This document shows, piece after piece, positions 16,146 through 24,796 of a stretch of 36,130 bases of DNA (position 1 is its first letter; each line of letters begins with the position of its first letter). The notes under the pieces were generated by a model. The model did no database searches. It was not told where the DNA came from and saw only the letters and a program-made list of their open reading frames with translations. The stretch is from an uncultured Prevotella sp. Lineage in GTDB: Bacteria; Bacteroidota; Bacteroidia; Bacteroidales; Bacteroidaceae. The stretch is from positions 1 through 36,130 of the forward strand of contig CAJPTO010000002.1 of assembly GCA_905373605.1 (NCBI GenBank), in the 5' to 3' direction. The position numbers and the translations under genes were made by a program.

Positions 16146-17699
16146 ATGAACGAAGTTGCAAAACGAGTGATACAAAACACAGGCTTCTTATATGGGCGGA
16201 TGGCGATTTCAATGTTCATCATCCTCTATACCACGCGTTTGGTTCTCAACACGCTTGGCGAGTGCGACTTCGGCATTTTTAATGTCGTTGGTGGCGTAAT
16301 CTCCTTGTTAAGCTTTGTCAGCGCGTCTGTTTCTGCGTCCACCCAACGTTATCTCAACTACAACGAGGGGGCAGGAAACTTGCAAATGCAAAAAAGCATC
16401 TTCAACGTTAGCCTTGTACTCCACATGCTCGTATCTGCTGTTATGGTGATTTGCCTGCTTGCCGTGGGTTATTTTTGTTTCAAGCATGTGCTAAACATCC
16501 CTCCTGAACGCACATTCGCCGCCCAAATAGTGTTTGCCAGCCTCATTGTAAGCGTTATCGGAACGATAATGACCGCTCCTTACGAGGCTGCCATCAACGC
16601 CCACGAGAATATGAAGTTTTATGCCATTCTCGGCGTGGCCGATTCGGTGCTCAAACTCATTATCGCATACATCACGATCTATTCGTCGTCGGATAAGTTG
16701 GTGGTGTACGGCATCCTGATGGCACTCTTGCCTTTCTTCACCCTCTCCGCATCGCTCATATATTGCCACAAGTATTATGCAGAGTGTGAGATAAAGATCA
16801 GAAAATATTGGAATAAAGGGCTGATGAAAGAATTGCTTAGCTTTGCAGGTTGGAACTTTGTTGGCACATCAAGTGCCGTTGTAAGCAATTATGGGTCAGG
16901 ACTTGTACTCAATCACTTCTTTGGTACACTGCTAAACGCCGCCCACGGCATTGGCATACAGGTTATTGGGCAGCTGATGGCCTTCGCAAGAAACATGTTA
17001 AAGGCATTAAATCCAGTGATTGCCAAAAGCGAAGGATCCGGAAACAGGGAACAAATGATAACAGCTTCGCTCATGGGATGCAAATTTTCGTACATCATCT
17101 TGGCTTTCTTCGCCATTCCTGCGATAGTTGAGATGCCCTATATCCTGCAATTATGGCTCAAAAACGTGCCACAATGGACGGTGGTTATCTCTCGTTTGCT
17201 GCTGATAAGAACCTTGATAGAACAAACCACCATTGTCTTCTCGTCGTCTTTGGCGGCAGAAGGACGCATTAAGGCACTCAACAAATGGATTTGCTTTGTT
17301 GAATTGCTGCCGCTCGCATTGTCTTATCTGCTTTTCTCGCTCGGCTTTTCTCCCATTTGGATGTATATTGTAGGCATCCTTACTTACGGACTTATGTTTT
17401 CTGCGGTACACCTCTATTATATGCATGCCAACTGCGGAATGTCTTATGCAGATTTCCTCTATAGAGTGGCATTACCAGTCGCTGCTCTCACAGCAATCGT
17501 TTTAGCGGTCGACATCATCCCGCTTTACTTGATGCAACAAGGCTTAGAACGCCTTGTCTGCGTATTGCTTCTCAGTGCCTTATCCTTTTGCTTGGCACTA
17601 TTCTTCGTGGGTTTGTCATCGCAAGAACGTGCCGTTTTTATTCATCAGTTACAAAAGATACGCTCGAAGAAAAGAAAAGAAAAGAGCGATATTACATGA
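16146..17699 (+). CDS. Wzx-type polysaccharide flippase (MOP superfamily)
   Basis: This 517-residue protein has twelve or more hydrophobic segments. Its first span is followed by RLVLNTLGECDFGIFNVVGG, the conserved N-terminal signature of the oligosaccharide flippase branch of the MOP superfamily in Bacteroidales. A charged Lys/Arg tail (KIRSKKRKEKSD) ends the protein in the cytoplasm. Wzx moves the undecaprenyl-linked repeat unit across the inner membrane to the Wzy polymerase. It is the last gene of the capsule run, starting 12 bases after the WbuB-like gene. The tmRNA promoter begins only a few bases after its stop, and I see no terminator between them. Confidence 0.88.
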   Translation: MNEVAKRVIQNTGFLYGRMAISMFIILYTTRLVLNTLGECDFGIFNVVGGVISLLSFVSASVSASTQRYLNYNEGAGNLQMQKSIFNVSLVLHMLVSAVMVICLLAVGYFCFKHVLNIPPERTFAAQIVFASLIVSVIGTIMTAPYEAAINAHENMKFYAILGVADSVLKLIIAYITIYSSSDKLVVYGILMALLPFFTLSASLIYCHKYYAECEIKIRKYWNKGLMKELLSFAGWNFVGTSSAVVSNYGSGLVLNHFFGTLLNAAHGIGIQVIGQLMAFARNMLKALNPVIAKSEGSGNREQMITASLMGCKFSYIILAFFAIPAIVEMPYILQLWLKNVPQWTVVISRLLLIRTLIEQTTIVFSSSLAAEGRIKALNKWICFVELLPLALSYLLFSLGFSPIWMYIVGILTYGLMFSAVHLYYMHANCGMSYADFLYRVALPVAALTAIVLAVDIIPLYLMQQGLERLVCVLLLSALSFCLALFFVGLSSQERAVFIHQLQKIRSKKRKEKSDIT

Positions 17700-17703
17700 A
17701 AAA

Positions 17704-17735
17704 TTTGGCCATTTCGTTTCTTTTCACTAACTTTG
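17704..17735 (+). promoter_or_regulatory. Bacteroidetes-type promoter for ssrA
   Basis: TTTG (17704-17707), 20 bases, then TAACTTTG (17728-17735) is a full match to the -33/-7 consensus. It begins five bases after the flippase stop. Transcription from about 17742 would give a tmRNA precursor with some 75 extra bases at the 5' end. Confidence 0.7.
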
Positions 17736-17816
17736 CACTCCAATATCGCATACAAAATGCCGCCATTTGTGTAAATTGGGCATGATATGAAACGCCACAC
17801 AAGCACAAACAAAACC

Positions 17817-18214
17817 GGGGTTGACTGGATTTGACAGCGGGATGAAATGGTATGTAAGCACGCGGAGCGTAGGTGGCTGGCTCCTTAATCCCAGTTATCG
17901 ACAATTTAATTGGCGAAAGAAATTACGCTCTCGCTGCCTAACCGAAGCACAGTAGGTTTTTGGCTTTATTCCGTCACTAGGTGATGGAACGAGACATCGC
18001 TCAGAGGCTGTTGTTCCGAAGCCAGCTGATAAAGCGGTGCAGAGAAATCGGAAATAGTTTGGCTAGGCCTCGCTAGCCGAATGAAATTTTAGGGGATAAG
18101 GCATTGGTTGGTGGTCCGGGTCTTGCCAATGCACGAAAACCGAAGACCGGAATAAGCGTGTAGAAAGCGTATGGTTTCCCTGTTTGGACGTGGGTTCGAA
18201 TCCCACCAGCTCCA
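17817..18214 (+). ncRNA. ssrA: Transfer-messenger RNA (tmRNA)
   Basis: tmRNA frees stalled ribosomes: it is charged with Ala and then read as a short message that tags the unfinished protein for degradation. The 5' end GGGGTTGACTGGATTTGACA is the usual start of one-piece tmRNAs. GGGGTTG pairs with CAGCTCC near the 3' end to form the acceptor stem. A T-arm with GGTTCGAATCC is at about 18193-18202. The discriminator A is at 18214 and is followed by CT, not CA, so the CCA tail must be added after transcription. The tag frame is at 17912-17941. Pseudoknot-like G+C-rich inverted segments lie between the tag and the T-arm. Confidence 0.96.
17912..17941 (+). other. tmRNA tag-peptide reading frame
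   Basis: GGC to TAA encodes GERNYALAA, preceded by Ala from the charged tmRNA. The ending NYALAA is typical of Bacteroidetes tags; ALAA is the part recognised by proteases such as ClpXP. Arg at position 3 is less usual than the small or polar residues I know from relatives. Confidence 0.9.
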
Positions 18215-18220
18215 CTCCGC

Positions 18221-18290
18221 TTCCCTTTTCAAGGGGAAAACACAAACACCCGTTGGGCACAAACACCGTTTGCAGCGGTCGTGCCCCAAC
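18221..18290 (+). terminator. Two hairpins directly after ssrA
   Basis: The first hairpin (18221-18238) pairs TTCCC with GGGAA across a short loop, seven bases after the tmRNA 3' end. The second (18252-18290) pairs GTTGGGCAC with GTGCCCCAAC, with one bulged base. Neither is followed by a clean T run, so they may help 3' processing or block readthrough rather than act as classical terminators. Confidence 0.45.
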
Positions 18291-18306
18291 AAAACGCGAA
18301 AAGAAT

Positions 18307-18342
18307 AAACGCCCCATCCATTGCGGATAGGGCGTTTCTCGT
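18307..18342 (+). terminator. Likely intrinsic terminator of ssrA
   Basis: AAACGCCCC-ATCC pairs with GGAT-A-GGGCGTTT (18307-18337), a stem of about 12 pairs around the loop ATTGC, followed by CTCGTATT. It is the strongest hairpin downstream of the tmRNA. The T-rich tract after it is imperfect. Confidence 0.6.
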
Positions 18343-18689
18343 ATTATAGGCCTAAGCAACACCATGCTACCAACACCGTCTTCACTCATCGTTTTCATGC
18401 GCTTCAACAAGGCGTTACCAAGCGTCCACAACGCAATCTGTAAACCATTAGCTCCCAATATCTTAGCCAATGACACCCCAACATTCTGCATCGCAGCTGT
18501 TCCGGCTAAGCCGGAACACGGTCACAGTTCATCCGGAACGCCGTTCCAGTTGAAATGGAACAAGCTTCCAATTCAACTGGAACGAGGCCATACATCAAGT
18601 TTTGCTGCTACAACCACCGTAAACGGTGCAGCAGAGGCATAACAAACGGGGAGAGTAAGGCATGTGAACGTTGGGCACATAACCACCAC
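18343..18689. other. Convergent intergenic region
   Basis: This stretch lies between ssrA (plus) and the GH43-epimerase gene (minus). Positions 18499-18634 hold a cluster of hairpins (separate entry). Positions 18351-18491 contain a short minus-strand open stretch with protein-like codon use (beginning MQNVGVSLAKILG) that runs on into the ssrA terminator; it could be a gene remnant. No complete gene was found. Confidence 0.5.
18499..18634. repeat. Cluster of nested GTTCC/GGAAC palindromes
   Basis: Four structures follow one another: a 9-base stem with one central base (18499-18517); GGAAC-GCC-GTTCC (18535-18547); a long hairpin (18543-18583) whose 12-base perfect arms GTTCCAGTTGAA/TTCAACTGGAAC flank an inner TGGAA/TTCCA stem; and CTGCT..ACCGT/ACGGT..AGCAG (18605-18634). 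The second and third share the GTTCC at 18543, so they are alternative folds. The first three use the same GTTCC/GGAAC half sites. Confidence 0.85.
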
Positions 18690-20786
18690 TTATCTCACCG
18701 AGAACTTGTATACACAATGGCTAGTGTACTTCTTGCCAGGCGCTAACCATGTGCTGGGCCACTCAGGATGGTTAGGGCTATCGGGATAATGTTGTGTTTC
18801 TAGGCACACGGCCGAATGTTTTGGGTAGCGATAGCCGTGCTTACCAGCAAAGGAAGCATCGAGGAAGTTACCCGTGTAAACCTGTATGCCAGGCTCGTTG
18901 GTAAATACTTGCAGCATTATTCCCGTTTGCGGACTGTACAACGAAGCAGCCACAGTGCGCTCGTCGGGCTGTCCATTGTGCCAAGTGTTTAAGCACCAGT
19001 TGTGGTCGAAACCACGTGCGTTGCGCGTCATGGCAAAACGTTGGTTGTTGATGTCTTTGCTCAATGGTGTTGGTTTGCGAAAATCCATGGGTGTGCCGCC
19101 AACTTTCAGCATCTTGCCAGTGGGCATATAGGTGGTGTCGGCTGGCGTATAGCGGTCGGCATTGATGTAAAGCACCTGGTTTTCGCCATGTCGCGAGGGA
19201 TTGCCGTTGAGGTTAAAGTACGAGTGGTTGGTCATGTTGATAACCGTTTTCTTGTCTGTCACGGCCTCGTAACTGATGTCGATGGCGTTGTCGGCCGTGA
19301 GCGTATAGCGCACTTTGGCATGAACGGTGCCGGGAAAGCCATTGTCGCCATCGGGCGAAACAAGGCTCATCTCTACCACTGAATCGTTAAGCTGCCGTCC
19401 ATCGTACACCTGATATTGCCAACCCGTAAAGCCCCCATGTAGACAATGTCCGTAATTGTTGCGGGACAGCTGCACCGTTTTGCCGTCTACCACAATGCGC
19501 CCTTGGTTTATACGATTGGCGTAACGCCCGATGGCAGCACCAAAATCCGACCCAAAATGCTGATAGTCGGCATACTGTGCTATGTTGTCGTACCCCAAAA
19601 CCACATCGCGCAGTGTGCCACGCCTATCGGGAATCACGACAGAAACAATGCGCGCACCAAAGTTTGTTAGGCAAACCTCCATACCCTTGCTGTTAACCAG
19701 TGCATAAAGATGTGTGCGTTTGCCACCGATGTTGGCTTCGAAATCATTGGGATATAGGCCTGAACGCGTGGCCTTAACCCGCCTGTCTGCCTTCAATGTT
19801 GGGGCTATGCCCGCTGCCGAAGGCATATTTCCTGCCACAGAAGGCCATCCGTCGGTCCAGTTTATGCGGTCGAGCCACACCAAACGACCCGCATCGGGGT
19901 TGCTGGCTTTAAAGCCATGGTAAAACATGTAGTCGGTGCCTGCATCGTCGGTAATCAGCCCGGCATTATGTCCTGGGCCCAACACGCTGTCGCTTTTGCC
20001 TAAAAGCACATCGTAATGATTGTCGAGCAGACGTTGGCCAGCCTTGTTTACGTATGGCCCGAAAAGGTTTTTAGAACGGCCAACGGTTATTCGATACGTG
20101 CTGCGAGCCCCCTCGCAACAAGTACCAGCCGAACCAAAGAGGTAATAATAACCTCCCCTCCGCTTGATATAGGTTGCCTCCATGAACGCCCCTGCTATCT
20201 TACGCGGTTTCGCGCCCTGCTTTACATGCAAGCCATCGGCACTCAATTCTATGCCATAAATGCAATGAAACGAACCGAAGAAAAGGTATTTTCTGCCCCT
20301 GTCTTCGATATAAAAGGGATCGATGCAGTTTTGAATACCTATTTGTTTGCTGGTAAACATACATCCGCGGTCGGTAAACGGCCCTGTGGGACTGTTGCTC
20401 ACGGCCACGCCGATGCCAGCGTCCCATTCCCCACCCCACACCGATTTGGCATAATATAGGTAGTACTTACCGTCAACGCACTGAATGTCGGGAGCCCAGA
20501 TGCCACCCTTTGGAAGCCATTTGGGGCGCGAAGCATCGGTAAAGGCTGTGCCCACCTGCTTCCAGTCTACAAGGTTTGCCGAATGGTAAATGGGTACGTT
20601 GCGCGTATCTTCTGTGGCATAGAGATAGAATGTGCCGTCCGTGGCGCGTATCACTGTTGGGTCGGGCGCGCTCATGTCTATCACAGGGTTTCTGTAAGTT
20701 GCCGTCTGTGCCAACGACAACTGGGGTAACAGCGACAGCAATTTGAGCAATGCCGCCATAAGGATTGGTTTTGCTGAATGTATCAT
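18690..20786 (-). CDS. Fusion of GH43 endo-arabinanase-like domain and aldose 1-epimerase
   Basis: The protein has 698 residues and a signal peptide ending near SLAQ27. Residues about 30-335 are a GH43 five-bladed propeller with Asp42 (APDP, base), Asp156 (IDPF, pKa modulator) and Glu203 (EATYI, acid). GTCCEGARSTY, VGRSKN, GPY and GPGH match endo-1,5-alpha-L-arabinanases. Residues about 350-698 are a GalM-type mutarotase with His521 (TNHSYFNL) and Glu663 (LETQ) as the catalytic pair. The fusion would cut arabinan-like glycan and interconvert the anomers of the released sugar, probably in the periplasm since no sorting tail follows. Its ATG overlaps the TGA of the regulator gene (ATGA), so translation is coupled to it. 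Substrate is inferred from GH43 motifs only. Confidence 0.9.
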   Translation of the reverse strand: MIHSAKPILMAALLKLLSLLPQLSLAQTATYRNPVIDMSAPDPTVIRATDGTFYLYATEDTRNVPIYHSANLVDWKQVGTAFTDASRPKWLPKGGIWAPDIQCVDGKYYLYYAKSVWGGEWDAGIGVAVSNSPTGPFTDRGCMFTSKQIGIQNCIDPFYIEDRGRKYLFFGSFHCIYGIELSADGLHVKQGAKPRKIAGAFMEATYIKRRGGYYYLFGSAGTCCEGARSTYRITVGRSKNLFGPYVNKAGQRLLDNHYDVLLGKSDSVLGPGHNAGLITDDAGTDYMFYHGFKASNPDAGRLVWLDRINWTDGWPSVAGNMPSAAGIAPTLKADRRVKATRSGLYPNDFEANIGGKRTHLYALVNSKGMEVCLTNFGARIVSVVIPDRRGTLRDVVLGYDNIAQYADYQHFGSDFGAAIGRYANRINQGRIVVDGKTVQLSRNNYGHCLHGGFTGWQYQVYDGRQLNDSVVEMSLVSPDGDNGFPGTVHAKVRYTLTADNAIDISYEAVTDKKTVINMTNHSYFNLNGNPSRHGENQVLYINADRYTPADTTYMPTGKMLKVGGTPMDFRKPTPLSKDINNQRFAMTRNARGFDHNWCLNTWHNGQPDERTVAASLYSPQTGIMLQVFTNEPGIQVYTGNFLDASFAGKHGYRYPKHSAVCLETQHYPDSPNHPEWPSTWLAPGKKYTSHCVYKFSVR

Positions 20787-23700
20787 TGTTCTTTATTAAA
20801 TTCTTTGGGCAAGATGCCAAACTGTTCGTAAAAGCATTTGGTGAAATAACTTGGGCTAGAAAAACCCACGTTGTAACACACTTCGTTCACCTTCTTATCG
20901 CCCGACTTAAGCATTTCGGCTGCTACTTTAAGCCTTTCTATGCGTATATAGTTGTTTGGCGACTGGTCTAGCGTGCCGCGCACCTTACGGTTTAGGCTCG
21001 TACGACTCATGTTCATCTCGGCTGCTAGTTGGTCTACATTAAAGTCGCTGTTGCCAATGTTGCGCATAACGGCTGCCTTCAACCGCTCCAAAAACTCGGC
21101 GTCGGCTGGACTGATGGAGGCCGATGACGCCGACACAAATGGCGAATTGGCATACATCTTCTTTATTTCCTCGCGCTGTCGCAACAGGTTTTGCACGGTT
21201 TGCGAAAGAAAATCCATGGAAAAAGGTTTCACAATGTAGGCATCGGCACCACTTTCCATTCCCTCCATCTTACCTCGCTCGGAGGTAACAGCCGTCAATA
21301 TGATTACAGGAATGTGCGAAAGGTCTACGTTGTACTTAATGCGCCGACATAGTTCCATACCGTCCATGGGTTCCATCATCACATCGGTAACAACGAGGCT
21401 TACGTTGTTGCGCTCCATTTGCAGCAACGCTTCCTCACCGTTGGCGGCCGTAACGATGTTGTATTCTTTTTCCAAGCACCGCTTTTCGTACTCCAACATC
21501 TGCACGTTATCCTCTACAAGCAACAGCGTATGTGGCTTATCCTGCATTTGTTGCATGGTTAGCGATTCGGATTTTACGGGCATTGCGTCTTCTGCCACGC
21601 TGCTACCGAGCCTTACGGGCACTTCTTGCACCAAGGGCAAGGTAAGCACAAACACGTTCATATCAGCCTCATCGCCCATGCATAGATGGCCATTGTGCAG
21701 TTCGGCCAACGACCGCGCGAGGGCCAAGCCAATGCCCGTACCCGATGTTGAGTGCTCGGCGGTGTCGATATGGAAGAAAGGTTCGAATATCTTTTCACGC
21801 AAATCCAGGGGGATGATGTTGCCATCGTTGACCACGGTGAGGAAAAGTTGCGTGTCGTCGGTCTTCAATGTCACCGAGATATACGATAGGCAATACTTCA
21901 CGGCGTTGTTAACCAGGTTGCTTACTATCTTGGTAAAGCCCTCATGGTCTACGTATCCGTGCAGATTGTTGCCTTGCAGTGATAACGTTGCGTTGATGTT
22001 TTTCTCGCGCATCACCGAGCGAAAGCGGTTATATACATCGGTAACCAGTTTTGTAAGGTTGCAATATTCAAAGTTCAGGCGTAGTCCGTCTTTCTCTGTT
22101 TTGCGAAAATCCAACAGTTGGTTTATCAGGTCTGTGAGCCTCCGCGTATTCTCGTACATGATGTTGAGGTCGTCTTTCACATCGTTGTCCTTCACTTTCT
22201 GTGTGTTGAGAATGTTTTCCAGCGGACCCAATATCAACGTGAGCGGCGTGCGTATTTCGTGTGCCACGTTGGTAAAGAAATGTATCTTGCTCTGATACAG
22301 CTCTTGTTCTTTGCGCGTTTCGAAAGCCTCCATAGCCTGACGACGACGCGTTTCGGAACGGCGATTCCAATAACGCATAAGCAACCATACCCAAACACCA
22401 AGGAAAACCACATAAAACAGCTTGGCCCAAAAGGAAAACAAGAAGAACGGGCGCACGTCAATGTCTAGCTTGTACTCGCCAGGGTAGGCCTTGCCGTTTT
22501 GGTCTTTCATACGCACTATTAGCTGATAAGTGCCTGCGGGCAAGTTGGCGTAAGTCATAAAGAAGTCTGCCCCCATAGGTTGCCACCCTTTATCAAAGCC
22601 TTCGAGCTTATATTCCAGCGAGCCCCAATTCTGCCTTGAATAGCTTAGGGGTACAACATGCAACCTGAAAGCGTTTTGGTTGTAGGCTAATGATAGTTTG
22701 CGGGTAAACACGATGTTCTGTTCCAAGGGCGTGCTCTTCGTAAAGTTGTCCACATGTTCGTTACCTATATATAGGTCAGTGGCCACAAGCCGGGGCACAC
22801 GTTGTTCTTTTTTCAAGGCCGCAGGCGAAAAGCGCACAATGCCGCTAAGGCTTCCAAAGTAGATGCGGCCACGCTTGTCGATGAGCGACGAGTTATAGTT
22901 AAATTGGTTGTCGAGCAACATTGTGCGGTTGTTATAGGTGCGTACGTCGCCACTGCGCGGGTCATAACGCACGAAACCAGCATAGCCCGAGAGCCAAAGA
23001 ACCCCATCACCATCTTCTTCCATACGAAAAAACGTAGACGAACTGTTGAGTGCGCCTTGTTGCAAGGGTTTAAAACGGCTGGTAGAGAAATTGAACCTGC
23101 ACACGCCACCGCCCTGCGTTGTCACCCAGATGATGCCTTCACTGTCTTCGAATATGCTTAAAGCCTTGTTCGAAGTAAGCCCCGATTGGGTAGCCCTAAA
23201 ATTTGTCCATCGCCCGTTATGCCGCATAAAGACACCATTGGTTTGTGTGGCCAGCCACAGATTTCCATGCGAATCGAAACTCACGTCATTGATGAGCACG
23301 CCAGGAATGGCCTTATCGTAAACAAAGGTTTGGGTGTTGGCGTTGTAGGTGCATAGTCCGCGAATGGTACCAAGGTACATCATGCCTTGCGGCGAGCGGG
23401 CTATGCTGAAGATGGTGTTATCGTGAAGCGAGCCAGGACGGCCATCAGCCTTGAATGATTTTATAACTTGGCGGGTGCGGGTATCGATGATTTTCAGTCC
23501 CGCGGCAAACGTGCCCACCCACAGTTCGTTGCCGTCTACGCAAAGCCCATGCACGTTTGGAAAGGCATTACTTGCCTCAACATAGCTGAAGGTTTCGTTG
23601 TCGGGCTCAATACAGTTCAGTCCGCCGTCTTCTGTTCCTATCCATATCTTGCCCTGCTTGTCCATAACCATTTCGCGCACGCGCCGTCCATGCAGCCCAT

Positions 23701-24736
23701 TTCCACTGCCCTGTGGCACAAAACGTTCGAAAATGGGATGTATGGCGGGCAGGTAGTTCAATCCTCCAAAATAAGAACCGGCCCACAAGCCACCCTCGCG
23801 ATCTTTGTACAGGCAATAAAGCGGATTGTCGGAGATGGAAAAAGGGTCTGTGGCATTATAGGTGAAATGCTGCATGGCATGAGTGTCTAGGTTGTAAACC
23901 ACCATGCCCTGCTCGGTTGCTGCCCATATCTCGCGATGGTTTAAGATAAGGTTGCGCACAAAAAGTTCCTTACCATCGACACTGGCTACTATGGGTTCGA
24001 AGCTGTGACGGGCAGCATCTATGAGCGAAAGGCCCTGCCTGTCGGTGCCAATGGCATAACGTCCGTTGCCCAAGGGTAGTATGGCTGACACAATATTGCC
24101 AGCAAAAGGCGTTCGCCCGTCTTGTGTACGGAAAGGCGTGAGCGTGCGAAAACTGTGGTCGGTGGTGTATAGTCCGCCTCCGAAAAGTCCAAGCCAAACA
24201 GCTCCATTATCGCCAATGGCCATGCCTGCAACATTGGGATGGCCTTTCAACCGGAAGTGAGAGAGATGGTTGCGGCGTAGATCGTAACAGAAAACGCCCT
24301 GCTCGTTGGCCGTGATGTATATTTTATCGCCATGCCCCTTTATCACGTTCACCATGTTGGTGATGCCTTCACCATCGGCACTACGTTTGTCGAAACGGGT
24401 AAAAGAGTCGGTCAGTGGGTTGTAAATCCATACGCCACAATCAGTGCCCACCCATATTCTACCCCTTGAATCTTCAAAAAGGGCGTTGATGTAACTACTC
24501 CCTAGGCTGTGCCCGTCGGGGTAACTGTAATACCATTTGAATAAGGTGCCATCGTAGCGGTTAAGTCCCGATTTCGTACCAATCCACATCAAGCCCGTTC
24601 GATCTTGTAAGATGGCGAGCACGGTGCTTTGCGACAGTCCCGACTCAACGCCGATATGCCTGAACAGGATGTTGCCCCTGCCTGTCATACCGACAAGCAG
24701 AAGCAACGTTGCAATCATCAATCTTATTCTCATCAT
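20783..24736 (-). CDS. Hybrid two-component system sensor/regulator (HTCS)
   Basis: This 1317-residue protein joins all parts of a phosphorelay. After a signal peptide come about 14 two-component propeller repeats (WIGTKSGLNRYD type), then a Y_Y_Y domain (KLEGFDKGW, YANLPAGTY) and one membrane span at about 764-786. The kinase has His826 in HEIRTP, the N box SNLVNNAVKYC and GTGIGLALA. The receiver has Asp1118 in VVTDVMM and the conserved KPF. An AraC-type helix-turn-helix closes the protein (about 1225-1313). Such proteins bind oligosaccharides in the periplasm and activate nearby glycan-use genes. Its TGA overlaps the ATG of the GH43-epimerase gene. The start is one of two adjacent ATGs at 24736 and 24733. 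Confidence 0.95.
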   Translation of the reverse strand: MMRIRLMIATLLLLVGMTGRGNILFRHIGVESGLSQSTVLAILQDRTGLMWIGTKSGLNRYDGTLFKWYYSYPDGHSLGSSYINALFEDSRGRIWVGTDCGVWIYNPLTDSFTRFDKRSADGEGITNMVNVIKGHGDKIYITANEQGVFCYDLRRNHLSHFRLKGHPNVAGMAIGDNGAVWLGLFGGGLYTTDHSFRTLTPFRTQDGRTPFAGNIVSAILPLGNGRYAIGTDRQGLSLIDAARHSFEPIVASVDGKELFVRNLILNHREIWAATEQGMVVYNLDTHAMQHFTYNATDPFSISDNPLYCLYKDREGGLWAGSYFGGLNYLPAIHPIFERFVPQGSGNGLHGRRVREMVMDKQGKIWIGTEDGGLNCIEPDNETFSYVEASNAFPNVHGLCVDGNELWVGTFAAGLKIIDTRTRQVIKSFKADGRPGSLHDNTIFSIARSPQGMMYLGTIRGLCTYNANTQTFVYDKAIPGVLINDVSFDSHGNLWLATQTNGVFMRHNGRWTNFRATQSGLTSNKALSIFEDSEGIIWVTTQGGGVCRFNFSTSRFKPLQQGALNSSSTFFRMEEDGDGVLWLSGYAGFVRYDPRSGDVRTYNNRTMLLDNQFNYNSSLIDKRGRIYFGSLSGIVRFSPAALKKEQRVPRLVATDLYIGNEHVDNFTKSTPLEQNIVFTRKLSLAYNQNAFRLHVVPLSYSRQNWGSLEYKLEGFDKGWQPMGADFFMTYANLPAGTYQLIVRMKDQNGKAYPGEYKLDIDVRPFFLFSFWAKLFYVVFLGVWVWLLMRYWNRRSETRRRQAMEAFETRKEQELYQSKIHFFTNVAHEIRTPLTLILGPLENILNTQKVKDNDVKDDLNIMYENTRRLTDLINQLLDFRKTEKDGLRLNFEYCNLTKLVTDVYNRFRSVMREKNINATLSLQGNNLHGYVDHEGFTKIVSNLVNNAVKYCLSYISVTLKTDDTQLFLTVVNDGNIIPLDLREKIFEPFFHIDTAEHSTSGTGIGLALARSLAELHNGHLCMGDEADMNVFVLTLPLVQEVPVRLGSSVAEDAMPVKSESLTMQQMQDKPHTLLLVEDNVQMLEYEKRCLEKEYNIVTAANGEEALLQMERNNVSLVVTDVMMEPMDGMELCRRIKYNVDLSHIPVIILTAVTSERGKMEGMESGADAYIVKPFSMDFLSQTVQNLLRQREEIKKMYANSPFVSASSASISPADAEFLERLKAAVMRNIGNSDFNVDQLAAEMNMSRTSLNRKVRGTLDQSPNNYIRIERLKVAAEMLKSGDKKVNEVCYNVGFSSPSYFTKCFYEQFGILPKEFNKEQ

Positions 24737-24762
24737 CTTCGTTAGTTTGTTGCGTAAAGGTA

Positions 24763-24770
24763 CAAAATTA
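24763..24770 (-). promoter_or_regulatory. Candidate -7 element for the HTCS gene
   Basis: Reading the minus strand, TAATTTTG fits TAnnTTTG and lies 26 bases before the HTCS start codon. No TTTG is at the expected upstream distance, so this is a weak candidate. Confidence 0.3.
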
Positions 24771-24796
24771 TTAAAACAAAAAGAAAAACGAGCGGG

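Noticed and set aside
18193..18214. Separate tRNA gene suggested by GGTTCGAATCC and an acceptor-like end
   Set aside because: The T-arm and acceptor belong to the tmRNA; there is no D-arm or anticodon arm just upstream, and the partner strand of the acceptor stem is at 17817.
18063..18491. Minus-strand open frame of 142 codons across the tmRNA 3' half
   Set aside because: Most of it is antisense to the tmRNA T-arm, acceptor stem and terminator, which are certain. Only its first ~48 codons are kept as a possible remnant.
18364..18642. Plus-strand open frame of 92 codons in the convergent gap
   Set aside because: It runs through the GTTCC/GGAAC hairpins, has no recognisable domain or promoter, and is antisense to the better-looking remnant frame.
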